DNA of 5,209 bases from Parachlamydiales bacterium (GCA_020050965.1 JAGVJV010000195.1:1-5209), one strand, 5' to 3'. Positions 1 through 5,209 are shown, numbered from the stretch's first letter. Numbers and translations: made by a program. The notes: generated from the letters alone by a model not told the origin.

Positions 1-291
1 ACAGCCTCAGTCCAATCGCCAAAAAAATCGGGCTTAACCCTTGCGCCTTACCCTAAAGTGCACGAGCTGCTCAATTGGCTAAGCACGCATCCTGCACTTG
101 GCGAAGGATGCAGCATTACACGTTTGCGCTATGAAATGGGCGTTGTAGACCTAGAGCTCAAAATGCCTTCGGCGCGCGCTGCTAGGGTTTTCCACGAATC
201 CTTGTTAAGAGAAACCCTTCAGGTCCATTGGAGCGGCGATCATGGAGCCTACCGCGCTAAATTCACTCTGAAATCACGGGGCGCAAAATGA
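1..291 (+). CDS. C-terminal part of a PilN/GspL-like type II secretion or pilus assembly protein (5' partial)
   Basis: The reading frame is open from the first base of the window to the TGA at 289-291, so this is the 3' end of a longer gene. A GTG at 58 is in frame but is unlikely to be the true start, because the coding sequence continues upstream of it. The visible 96 residues hold a short basic linker, then PKVHELLNWLS, a beta-rich stretch (ITRLRYEMGVVDLELKM), a helix (SARAARVFHESLL) and final strands. This alternation resembles the ferredoxin-like C-terminal domain of PilN/GspL proteins, which sit in the inner membrane and bind PilO/GspM. The next gene, a PilO/GspM-like protein starting in an ATGA overlap, supports the assignment. 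The family call is inferred from fold pattern and neighbour; no catalytic motif exists to confirm it. It could instead be an unrelated conserved protein of the same operon. Confidence 0.6.
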   Translation, partial: TASVQSPKKSGLTLAPYPKVHELLNWLSTHPALGEGCSITRLRYEMGVVDLELKMPSARAARVFHESLLRETLQVHWSGDHGAYRAKFTLKSRGAK

Positions 292-887
292 AAGAATTGC
301 AATCGCAACTCAAATCCTATCTTTCCCATCCCTTTGCCTGGATCATCGGAGGGGTAATTTGTTGCCTCCTCTCTCTTGGCTATTATCTCCATGCTCAATA
401 CCGTCTCCATCAATTAGCCGAAACAGGGCTCCTGCTCAAGAAACGAAAAGAGTGGACAGCGCAAAAGGAGGAATTGGAAAAAAAATTGCTCCAGCAACTG
501 CGTGTCGCCGATCGGGACTATATTGAAAATGAGCTCGAAACTTTAACTTTCCTAACTCCAGAAATCAAACGACTCAAAGCCTCGCTTCATTCGAATCCTG
601 CTCAAGCAGCCCTGAAGGAGCGGCTTCAATTTTTAGAAAGCGACCAGAATCGGCTCCACTTCCTGGAACAAAATTTCCAGCGGACGGATCGATTTCAACA
701 GAGCGAAGTGCTTCAGGATCACCCTGTTGAAATGAATCGGGACGACTTAAAAAACCTCCTAACTAAAATAGAAAATCAAGAGATAGGCCCTTTTTTACTG
801 ATCAAGAAATTTGAATTAAGCAAAAAACAGGACGAAACTTATTTAATCCAACTAGAGCTCACCAAATCTGAGATGATCCATGAATAA
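288..887 (+). CDS. PilO/GspM-like bitopic inner-membrane protein with coiled coil
   Basis: This 199-residue protein has a short N-terminal cytoplasmic segment and one transmembrane helix at about residues 17-36 (AWIIGGVICCLLSLGYYLHA). A long charged Leu/Glu/Lys/Gln-rich region at about 40-135 is probably coiled coil. A compact C-terminal domain at about 145-195 follows, with a helix (RDDLKNLLTKIE) and two strands (FLLIKKFELSK, TYLIQLELTK). This order of TM, coiled coil and ferredoxin-like domain is the architecture of PilO and GspM, which pair with PilN/GspL in the inner-membrane platform of type IV pili and type II secretion systems. The start overlaps the previous stop as ATGA, and only a weak purine stretch (GGGG at about 278-281) precedes it, so translation is probably coupled. 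The last codons overlap the next gene by 8 nt. The coding sequence is intact. The functional call comes from architecture and gene order, not from sequence identity. Confidence 0.62.
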   Translation: MKELQSQLKSYLSHPFAWIIGGVICCLLSLGYYLHAQYRLHQLAETGLLLKKRKEWTAQKEELEKKLLQQLRVADRDYIENELETLTFLTPEIKRLKASLHSNPAQAALKERLQFLESDQNRLHFLEQNFQRTDRFQQSEVLQDHPVEMNRDDLKNLLTKIENQEIGPFLLIKKFELSKKQDETYLIQLELTKSEMIHE

Positions 888-2130
888 ATACATTCCACTC
901 CTTTTCCTCTTCCTTGCAGCCTGCACTTACTCGGGCAACGATGCACCGACGATTGTCAGCATGCAAACCGTAGATCGGAATGGGTTTTCGGAGACCATTA
1001 GCACCAAGGATCGGCTCGCCGTCTACGACAATGTCGATTTTCTGACCGCCCAACCCTATGAAAAAGTGATGCGGGTCTACAAAAAAGATGGGCAGGGCAA
1101 AAGCCATGCAAAGCTTACCAGCTACCACCCCAACGGCGGCGTTTGGCAATATCTCGAAGTGGTCGACAATCGGGCAGGTGGCCGCTATTTAGAATGGCAT
1201 GAAAATGGGCAGAAGAAAATCGAGGGACTTGTCATCGAAGGGATGGCCGACCTTAATGAAATCGCCATGCAGAGTTGGCTCTTCGACAAAGAGTGCAACG
1301 TTTGGGATGAGGAGGGGAATCTAGAAGCCACTTTTCTCTATGAAAAAGGGCTGCTTGCCAATGAAGCGATCTACTACTTCCCGGGTGGCAAAGTATCGAA
1401 GATCATCCCCTACTCCAAAGGGCTAATCGATGGCGTCCTTACTGGTTATGACGAAGAGGGAAATGTCCTAGAAGAAATCCATTTCAAAGAGGGAGTGAAA
1501 GAGGGAAGTGCGACTACCTCTTGGCTTTACGGAGTAAGCAAATCCCAAGAACAGTACCACCACGGACTCCTGATCAATGGCCTCTACTACAACCCGGAAG
1601 GGGAGCTAGTTGCTCAAATTGAAAATGGACAAGGGATCCAAGCAGAATTCGACCAGAGCAAGCTCTATAAGCTCACTCAATATCAAAATGGGGTTGCCAG
1701 CGGTGAGGTAAAGCTCTTTTCTCCCAATGGAACCCTCCAGTGCCGCTACACAATCTCTGAGGGGAAAAAGAATGGTGAAGAGTGGGAATATTATGCTGCC
1801 GAAAAACCCAAGCTGATGCTCACCTGGGCCGATGATCAGATTCAAGGAATGGTCAAGACTTGGTATAAAAATGGGGTCTTGGAAAGCCAGAGGGAGATGA
1901 CAAGCAACAAAAAGCACGGCTTAAGCCTAGCCTATTACTACAGCGGCGATCCAATGCTCGTTGAGGAATATGAAAATGATCGCCTGATCAAGGGCTCCTA
2001 TTTCAAAAAAGGGGAGAAGAATCCTGTGTCGACCATAGAGAATGGGGAAGGAATGGCAACTCTCTACACACCTGAAGGGCACTTTTTAAAGAAAGTCAAT
2101 TACCAGAAAAGCAAACCTGTCGTAGATTAA
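880..2130 (+). CDS. Lipoprotein made of MORN-variant (YwqK-type) repeats
   Basis: The product has 416 residues. Residues 1-15 are a lipoprotein signal peptide: MNKY, a hydrophobic core (IPLLFLFL) and the lipobox LAAC, with Cys15 as the lipidation site. After a linker of about 65 residues, nearly the whole protein is a tandem series of 22-25-residue units. Each carries an aromatic-x-x-x-Gly turn such as YHPNG, WHENG, YDEEGN, YNPEGE, FSPNGT and WYKNG. This is the MORN_2/YwqK pattern (PF07661-like), often auto-annotated as a YwqK-family antitoxin, a label that gives no real function. Such repeats form elongated beta meanders and usually act as binding scaffolds. The start overlaps the PilO-like gene by 8 nt and has no strong Shine-Dalgarno site, so it is probably co-translated with the secretion genes. 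The signal peptide argues against a cytoplasmic antitoxin. A cell-envelope scaffold or accessory factor of the secretion apparatus is my inference. Confidence 0.8.
   Translation: MNKYIPLLFLFLAACTYSGNDAPTIVSMQTVDRNGFSETISTKDRLAVYDNVDFLTAQPYEKVMRVYKKDGQGKSHAKLTSYHPNGGVWQYLEVVDNRAGGRYLEWHENGQKKIEGLVIEGMADLNEIAMQSWLFDKECNVWDEEGNLEATFLYEKGLLANEAIYYFPGGKVSKIIPYSKGLIDGVLTGYDEEGNVLEEIHFKEGVKEGSATTSWLYGVSKSQEQYHHGLLINGLYYNPEGELVAQIENGQGIQAEFDQSKLYKLTQYQNGVASGEVKLFSPNGTLQCRYTISEGKKNGEEWEYYAAEKPKLMLTWADDQIQGMVKTWYKNGVLESQREMTSNKKHGLSLAYYYSGDPMLVEEYENDRLIKGSYFKKGEKNPVSTIENGEGMATLYTPEGHFLKKVNYQKSKPVVD
1120..2094 (+). repeat. Tandem MORN-variant protein repeats, about 14 degenerate units
   Basis: Within the lipoprotein encoded at 880-2130, the conserved turn glycine recurs at residues 86, 110, 146, 169, 194, 218, 241, 284, 332 and 400. 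Most steps are close to 24 residues or about twice that. Intermediate units (around residues 260, 309, 356 and 378) have lost the glycine or carry a degenerate turn. The DNA copies have diverged strongly, so this is an old protein-level repeat and not a recently expanded DNA repeat. I counted the units by eye and the exact number is approximate. Confidence 0.65.
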
Positions 2131-2135
2131 ATCGA

Positions 2136-2597
2136 CTATTCACCTGCATTCTGACTCTGAGAGCCCTCATCTGACGGCGCTTCATTTTGATAATGCAATT
2201 GCTCTTGATTAGGAAGCGGTCCATAAGGGGAACCTGGCTTCTTTGGAGGAGGCTTGCAATAGCGCACTCCGTCAGAGCTCTCTGCAATAGCCAATCCTCC
2301 ATTAGGGATCTGTGTATTGATACCAAACTCATCTCCATCTAGGCAAACCCAATGGATCACATAGGGAGTCTGTGAAAAAGTCGGATTAGGTTGAAAGGCA
2401 TTATTATTTGGAGAAAAGTTGGAATATCCACCATTCCAAGTGCTGTAATGCTGAGGCAAAACGACCATCTCACCGAGGTATGTCCCATCGGCAGCTCGGA
2501 TCACTGCGCGCAATTTAAAGGAACTATCATTGTGTAGCCTGACGGTTCCAGCAGATAAAGCACCGCAGAAAAGAAGAATAAAGAATATTTTTTTCAT
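2136..2597 (-). CDS. Small secreted protein of unknown function, coupled to oppA
   Basis: This 153-residue protein starts with a clear Sec signal peptide: MKK, a hydrophobic core (IFFILLF), and probable cleavage after GALSA at residue 16. Cys11 lies in the core without a proper lipobox, so lipidation is unlikely. The mature part begins with a beta-rich stretch (GTVRLHNDSSFKLRAVI), followed by DGTYLGEMVVLPQHYSTWNG, a Gly/Asn/Phe-rich loop at about 56-72 and IHWVCLDGDEFG. The only two mature cysteines are Cys85 and Cys114 (RYCKPPPKK), a possible disulfide. The last 35 residues are Pro-, Gln-, Ser- and Glu-rich and probably disordered. The ATG shares one base with the oppA stop (TAATG) and only a weak purine stretch precedes it, so its translation is probably coupled to oppA. 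I recognise no catalytic motif. It may be a conserved envelope or periplasmic protein of chlamydiae, but its function is unknown. Confidence 0.8.
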   Translation of the reverse strand: MKKIFFILLFCGALSAGTVRLHNDSSFKLRAVIRAADGTYLGEMVVLPQHYSTWNGGYSNFSPNNNAFQPNPTFSQTPYVIHWVCLDGDEFGINTQIPNGGLAIAESSDGVRYCKPPPKKPGSPYGPLPNQEQLHYQNEAPSDEGSQSQNAGE

Positions 2598-4189
2598 TAA
2601 TTTTCATTCTTCATCACTGCCCATTTAAAGTCTAGATTACCTAAAGAAGATAGGAAGACATCGTCGAGGCCATCATCTTTGACATACAGCATCGTATAGT
2701 GGAGCACAGGGATAATGGGCATAGCATCCATCAACATTCTCTCGCATCTCGCTAAAAGCTGGTACCTCTCCTCAGCGTCAGATAAATTGAATGAGTCACT
2801 GAGCATCTGGGCATACTCAGGATCTTCCCAGTTGGTATTGTTCGTGCTCTGCGTTTTGTGCTTAAAGACTTCAAGAAAGTTAACTGGGTCGTGGAAATCG
2901 GCACTCCACGAGCAATAGGCTAAATCAAAATCTTGATGGGAAATACGATCGAAAAAGACTTTGCGCTCTAGAGCTTCCAATCCAACTCGCACGCCAAATG
3001 CTTCATACCACTGCTGCTGGATGGCCTGGACAATCAGGTGAGTCCGTTCTTGCGAAATATAGGTAAGCGTCAGTTTGGGCAGCGTTTCTCGCGTCAGCCT
3101 TTGCTCCGCCAACCCCTCTTCAAAAAGTTGGATCGCTTTGGCCCGCGCTCCATCTTCAAAATAGGGCTCCTTCTGCAGCTGCATGGAGGGGGGAACAAGG
3201 CGGGTTGCAGGAATTTGCCCACCACGCGATACGTGCTCAGCGAGCGCCCCTCGTTCAATCGCCAAAGCCAGGGCGTGTCTCAGCTTGGAATTATTCAATG
3301 GATGCGTCTCCACATTCACCCTTAAAAACGCTGTCATCGCACTTGGTTTTACCTGAACCTTGCCCTGCTGCATGAGAGAAATGATCGCATCGAGGGGAAG
3401 GACAGAAAGGGGAGAGCCAGCCCAATGCAGCTCCTTTTTTTCAAACATGCCCAGAGCAGTATTCCCATCGAGCATCACCATTTCGATCCCATCGATTTTC
3501 ACATTCTCTGCATCCCAATAGCGGGGATTTTTTTTGGCCAAAATCTCATCGTGGTGTCGCCAATGTCCTAAGAGAAATGGGCCATTGCTAACATAAGTCT
3601 CTTCTTTCTCCGCCCATTTCGGCTCAGTCTCGTCAACCTTTTGGTTGACAGGGGAAAAGAAAGGAGCGGCTAAGAGTTCTAAAATATAGGGAACCGGATA
3701 TTCCAGTTCGACGACAAGGGTCCGTTCATCTAAAGCCTTCACTCCCAGTTGATTCAACTGCATGGTCCCCGCCTTCACCTCTTTTCCATTTTTTAACAAA
3801 TAGAGTTGAGAGGCGTGGGCAGAAGCAGAATCAGGGCTTAAGATCTTTCTCCATGCATAAACAAAATCGCTAGCTAGCACGGGATCTCCATTGGACCACT
3901 TTGACTCACGCAAGGTGAAGACATACTTTTTCAGATCCTCGGAAATCTCCACGCTCTTTGCCAAAGCCATCTGAGGCTGCTCGTCGGGACCGACCCGCGT
4001 CAAACCTTCGAAAAACATCCGCATCAACATCTGCGCACTTGGATCGCGCGCTAGCCGTGGGTCAAGCGTATGAGGCTCATCTCCCAGGTTGATTTTCACA
4101 ATTTTTTCCCCAGTTGTTTGCTTTTTCGATTGGCATCCGCAAAAAAGCAGTGCTATAAGTAGGAGGGGGAATATTTTGGATTTGAACAT
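2597..4189 (-). CDS. oppA: Oligopeptide ABC transporter substrate-binding lipoprotein (OppA family, SBP family 5)
   Basis: This 530-residue protein is close to the usual OppA length. A lipoprotein signal peptide ends at FCGC, with Cys19 the likely lipidated residue (Gly at -1, an unusual Phe at -3, so a relaxed lipobox; Cys17 is the alternative). Family 5 hallmarks appear in order: DEPHTLDPRLA (37-47), the block TLRESKW-NGDPVLASDFVYAWRKILSP (92-119), SNGPF (201-205), NPRYWD (222-226), SKLRHALALAIER (301-313), WSADFHDPVNFL (428-439) and MPIIPVLHY (490-498). It should capture peptides in the periplasm and deliver them to an OppBCDF permease that is not encoded here. Asp431 matches the Asp that binds the peptide alpha-amino group in E. 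coli OppA. A strong Shine-Dalgarno site precedes the start. Isolated oppA paralogues are common in chlamydiae. Substrate preference cannot be read from sequence; peptidoglycan peptides are one possibility given the NlpC/P60 neighbour. Confidence 0.93.
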   Translation of the reverse strand: MFKSKIFPLLLIALLFCGCQSKKQTTGEKIVKINLGDEPHTLDPRLARDPSAQMLMRMFFEGLTRVGPDEQPQMALAKSVEISEDLKKYVFTLRESKWSNGDPVLASDFVYAWRKILSPDSASAHASQLYLLKNGKEVKAGTMQLNQLGVKALDERTLVVELEYPVPYILELLAAPFFSPVNQKVDETEPKWAEKEETYVSNGPFLLGHWRHHDEILAKKNPRYWDAENVKIDGIEMVMLDGNTALGMFEKKELHWAGSPLSVLPLDAIISLMQQGKVQVKPSAMTAFLRVNVETHPLNNSKLRHALALAIERGALAEHVSRGGQIPATRLVPPSMQLQKEPYFEDGARAKAIQLFEEGLAEQRLTRETLPKLTLTYISQERTHLIVQAIQQQWYEAFGVRVGLEALERKVFFDRISHQDFDLAYCSWSADFHDPVNFLEVFKHKTQSTNNTNWEDPEYAQMLSDSFNLSDAEERYQLLARCERMLMDAMPIIPVLHYTMLYVKDDGLDDVFLSSLGNLDFKWAVMKNEN

Positions 4190-4209
4190 TGCGACCTCTT
4201 TCAGATAAA
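4182..4209 (+). promoter_or_regulatory. Candidate promoter for the NlpC/P60 gene
   Basis: TTGAAC (4182-4187) and GATAAA (4204-4209) each match 4 of 6 bases of the -35 and -10 consensus, with a 16-nt spacer. They lie just upstream of the gene at 4230. The -35 box would overlap the oppA start codon, so the two divergent genes could interfere with each other. On the minus strand the AT-rich TAAATAATTTAT (4205-4216) could equally serve oppA as a -10 region, but that would leave a very short oppA leader. Chlamydial promoters are poorly conserved, so this is tentative. Confidence 0.25.
4194..4199 (-). promoter_or_regulatory. Ribosome-binding site of oppA
   Basis: On the minus strand the sequence AAAGAGGTCGCA immediately precedes the oppA ATG. 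AGAGGT matches the Shine-Dalgarno core and ends 4 nt before the start codon, which fixes the oppA start at 4189. Confidence 0.7.
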
Positions 4210-4229
4210 TTATTTACAGGGTAACACTT

Positions 4230-4958
4230 ATGGCTAAATTTTGCATAGCTACAAAACCTACTCCTCTTCTCAATACGCCCGATTTCCAAAAAGTCTTCGG
4301 TTCGAATCGCCTTCCCCTAGATGAAAAAGGTTTGTTGCGCTCTTTGGAGATGATTGCGCTGCCGGGGACAAAATTTGAAATCCAAAGAGAAATCGGCCCG
4401 TATATTTTTGAGGTAACGACCCAGGACTACCCTGATGCTAAGGTCTTTATCGATTCCAGATTTACTTCCCTTGCAACAGCTGAAACAAAAGAACGGCCCA
4501 AAATTCTTCCAGATATCAAAACCATTATGAGCAGGCTTAAAGCTGCGTTAGGACTTCCCTATGTGTGGGGAGGGAATTGGAGCGCAGGCATTCCAGAAAT
4601 CTTATCGCTCTATCAGCCCCCTATCGAGAAAAATCTCCGCTCCACATGGACACTTCAGGGGCTCGACTGCTCGGGGTTGCTCTATGAGGCTACTTCGGGA
4701 TTTACGCCGCGCAATACCTCGGAGCTCATCCATTTTGGGGAAGAAGCTTTCTCTCTGCAACCACTCGACATTCTGGTTTACCCTGGCCATGTCATTATTG
4801 TTTTAGACGAGACAACGACGATTGAAAGTCGTTATGAAAAAGGAGTCGTACTGGAAAGCCTCCCAAAGCGACTTTCTGAGCTCGCCGGAAAAAAAATTTC
4901 CAAGAGGAGATTTATCAATGAAAATGGAGAGGTTTTAAAAAAAAATACTTGCTTGTAA
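4230..4958 (+). CDS. NlpC/P60-family cysteine peptidase, probable gamma-D-Glu-mDAP endopeptidase
   Basis: This 242-residue protein has no signal peptide and should act in the cytoplasm. Residues 1-90 form a probable SH3-like domain. The NlpC/P60 domain then shows LGLPYVWGGNW (107-117), the nucleophile motif LDCSGLLYEAT with Cys147, PRNTSELIHFG (160-170) and GHVIIVLDE with the catalytic His187. The usual third polar residue, often His, falls on Glu199/Ser200 (IESRYEKGVV). About 30 residues separate the YVWGG and DCSG motifs, longer than in Spr or NlpC. Family members cut the bond between gamma-D-Glu and diaminopimelate in stem peptides. In Chlamydia a protein of this family takes part in peptidoglycan turnover. 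The start has an upstream in-frame stop at 4206-4208 and a modest AGGG 8 nt before the ATG. It is divergent from oppA. The protease fold is secure; the exact substrate is inferred. Confidence 0.87.
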   Translation: MAKFCIATKPTPLLNTPDFQKVFGSNRLPLDEKGLLRSLEMIALPGTKFEIQREIGPYIFEVTTQDYPDAKVFIDSRFTSLATAETKERPKILPDIKTIMSRLKAALGLPYVWGGNWSAGIPEILSLYQPPIEKNLRSTWTLQGLDCSGLLYEATSGFTPRNTSELIHFGEEAFSLQPLDILVYPGHVIIVLDETTTIESRYEKGVVLESLPKRLSELAGKKISKRRFINENGEVLKKNTCL

Positions 4959-4991
4959 AATTCGAATTCAATTACACAGAAGTTAAGCAAC

Positions 4992-5015
4992 AAAAGGCTT
5001 TCACCAGCCTATTTT
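4992..5015 (+). terminator. Weak hairpin with short T tract, possible terminator or leader structure
   Basis: AGGCT (4995-4999) and AGCCT (5006-5010) form a 5-bp stem around a 6-nt loop. AAA/TTT pairing can extend it across one bulged A (5011), and TTTT (5012-5015) follows. It could terminate the NlpC/P60 transcript. It sits only 7-20 nt from the next ribosome-binding site and start, so it could instead be a 5' leader structure of that gene. The stem is short and the T tract weak. Confidence 0.3.
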
Positions 5016-5021
5016 CAAAAT

Positions 5022-5025
5022 GGAG
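5022..5025 (+). promoter_or_regulatory. Ribosome-binding site that decides the start at 5035
   Basis: GGAG at 5022-5025 lies 9 nt before the ATG at 5035. An in-frame ATG at 5020 overlaps this GGAG and would add only MEKLN to the signal peptide. It has no ribosome-binding site of its own, so 5035 is the better start. Confidence 0.55.
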
Positions 5026-5034
5026 AAACTAAAC

Positions 5035-5209
5035 ATGGTTAAAAAATATTTGCCACTCGCTGCTATGGCAGTGCTTGGTCTAACAAGTGTTGCAAGTGCA
5101 GCACGAAATACTAATGCGCAAGGGAAACCTGTACACGGAGACGTTTGCGCCCCTTCACAACCAGCAGTATGCTACCCAGACGACTGCCCACCTTGCCAAA
5201 GATGCTTGG
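5035..5209 (+). CDS. Exported cysteine-rich envelope protein, N-terminal fragment (3' partial)
   Basis: Fifty-eight codons are visible before the window ends. Residues 1-22 form a classic Sec signal peptide: MVKKY, then LPLAAMAVLGLTSVASA, with cleavage predicted after ASA at residue 22. There is no lipobox Cys, so it is not a lipoprotein. The mature N-terminus carries five cysteines in 20 residues (38, 46, 51, 54 and 57), interspersed with Pro and Asp, ending in DDCPPCQRC. Chlamydial outer-membrane proteins (MOMP-like porins and the Omc proteins) use such cysteines for intermolecular disulfides that stiffen the infectious particle. A MOMP-like porin or another cysteine-rich outer-membrane protein is therefore the best guess. 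CPPC also resembles a CxxC redox or metal-binding motif, so other roles remain open. Without the C-terminal part the family cannot be fixed. Confidence 0.72.
   Translation, partial: MVKKYLPLAAMAVLGLTSVASAARNTNAQGKPVHGDVCAPSQPAVCYPDDCPPCQRCL

Larger units (their letters stand above)
4959..5034. other. 76-nt intergenic region ahead of the cysteine-rich protein gene
   Basis: This gap separates the NlpC/P60 stop from the next gene. It contains the perfect 10-nt palindrome AATTCGAATT (4959-4968) and the small hairpin listed separately. A TAAAAT at 4956-4961, overlapping the NlpC stop codon, matches 5 of 6 bases of a -10 box, but I see no convincing -35 upstream. A strongly expressed envelope gene would be expected to have its own promoter here. 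None can be assigned with confidence. Confidence 0.35.

Noticed and set aside
58..291. GTG at 58 as the true start of a 77-aa gene
   Set aside because: The frame is open to the window edge with coding-like sequence upstream and no ribosome-binding site before the GTG, so the gene is a 5'-truncated fragment.
859..1149. 96-aa minus-strand open frame inside the repeat lipoprotein gene
   Set aside because: It lies antisense to a gene with a clear signal peptide and periodic repeats, and its product has no coherent domain pattern.
1606..1917. 103-aa minus-strand open frame with hydrophobic stretches
   Set aside because: It is fully antisense to the MORN-variant repeats. Its apparent hydrophobicity is a by-product of reading the Glu/Lys-rich repeats backwards.
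880..2130. Toxin-antitoxin system suggested by the YwqK label
   Set aside because: No toxin-like gene is adjacent, and the protein is a predicted lipoprotein. The YwqK name reflects repeat type only.
2096..2338. 80-aa minus-strand open frame across the convergent junction
   Set aside because: It is an alternative frame of the secreted-protein gene, with no ribosome-binding site or recognisable features.
3038..3325. 95-aa plus-strand open frame inside oppA
   Set aside because: It is antisense to a well-conserved OppA region; the Arg/Gln-rich product looks random.
4077..4289. 70-aa minus-strand open frame across the oppA start and the NlpC/P60 start
   Set aside because: It overlaps the 5' ends of two well-supported genes and has neither a signal peptide nor a domain.
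4561..4806. Open frames on both strands within the NlpC/P60 domain
   Set aside because: They sit over the conserved catalytic motifs of the real frame and show no features of their own.
4959..4968. Palindrome AATTCGAATT as an operator
   Set aside because: It is a perfect but short, AT-rich palindrome that can occur by chance. No second copy was seen at the other promoters in the window.

Overview
The window most likely comes from a member of the phylum Chlamydiae, probably an environmental (Parachlamydia/Waddlia-like) lineage. This rests on recognised protein families and gene style, not on a database search. The pointers are: an OppA-type peptide-binding lipoprotein with a relaxed lipobox; a leaderless NlpC/P60 protein with the YVWGGN...GLDCSGL...PRNTS layout that I associate with chlamydial NlpC; a secreted protein with a cysteine-dense mature N-terminus, as in chlamydial outer-membrane proteins; and a run of PilN/PilO-like genes followed by a MORN/YwqK-repeat lipoprotein. 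Base composition is moderate and coding density is very high. No mobile elements, CRISPR arrays, tRNAs or rRNAs are visible.

Left block (1-2130, plus strand). Three genes overlap (ATGA overlap at 288-291, 8-nt overlap at 880-887) and read as the 3' end of an operon. They are the C-terminal part of a PilN/GspL-like protein, a 199-aa PilO/GspM-like bitopic membrane protein, and a 416-aa lipoprotein built almost entirely of MORN-variant (YwqK-type) repeats. The first two look like inner-membrane assembly-platform components of a type II secretion or type IV pilus-like machine. The third may be an envelope partner.

Middle block (2136-4189, minus strand). This block converges on the left one with only 5 nt between stop codons. 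oppA (a family 5 solute-binding lipoprotein) is followed, with a 1-nt stop/start overlap (TAATG), by a 153-aa secreted protein of unknown function. The second gene has no strong ribosome-binding site of its own and is probably translationally coupled to oppA.

Right block (4230-5209, plus strand). An NlpC/P60 peptidase gene is divergent from oppA across a 40-nt gap that must hold both promoters. A 76-nt gap with a small hairpin then leads to a cysteine-rich exported protein that is cut off by the window end. The oppA/NlpC pair fits a peptidoglycan-peptide salvage theme: capture of peptides at the membrane and cytoplasmic cleavage at gamma-D-Glu-mDAP. The final gene probably contributes to the disulfide-cross-linked envelope that chlamydiae use as a stabilising layer.

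No gene-free stretch exceeds 300 bases. Nothing here is clearly a new system. The most promising unknowns are the OppA-coupled secreted protein and the repeat lipoprotein at the end of the secretion operon.
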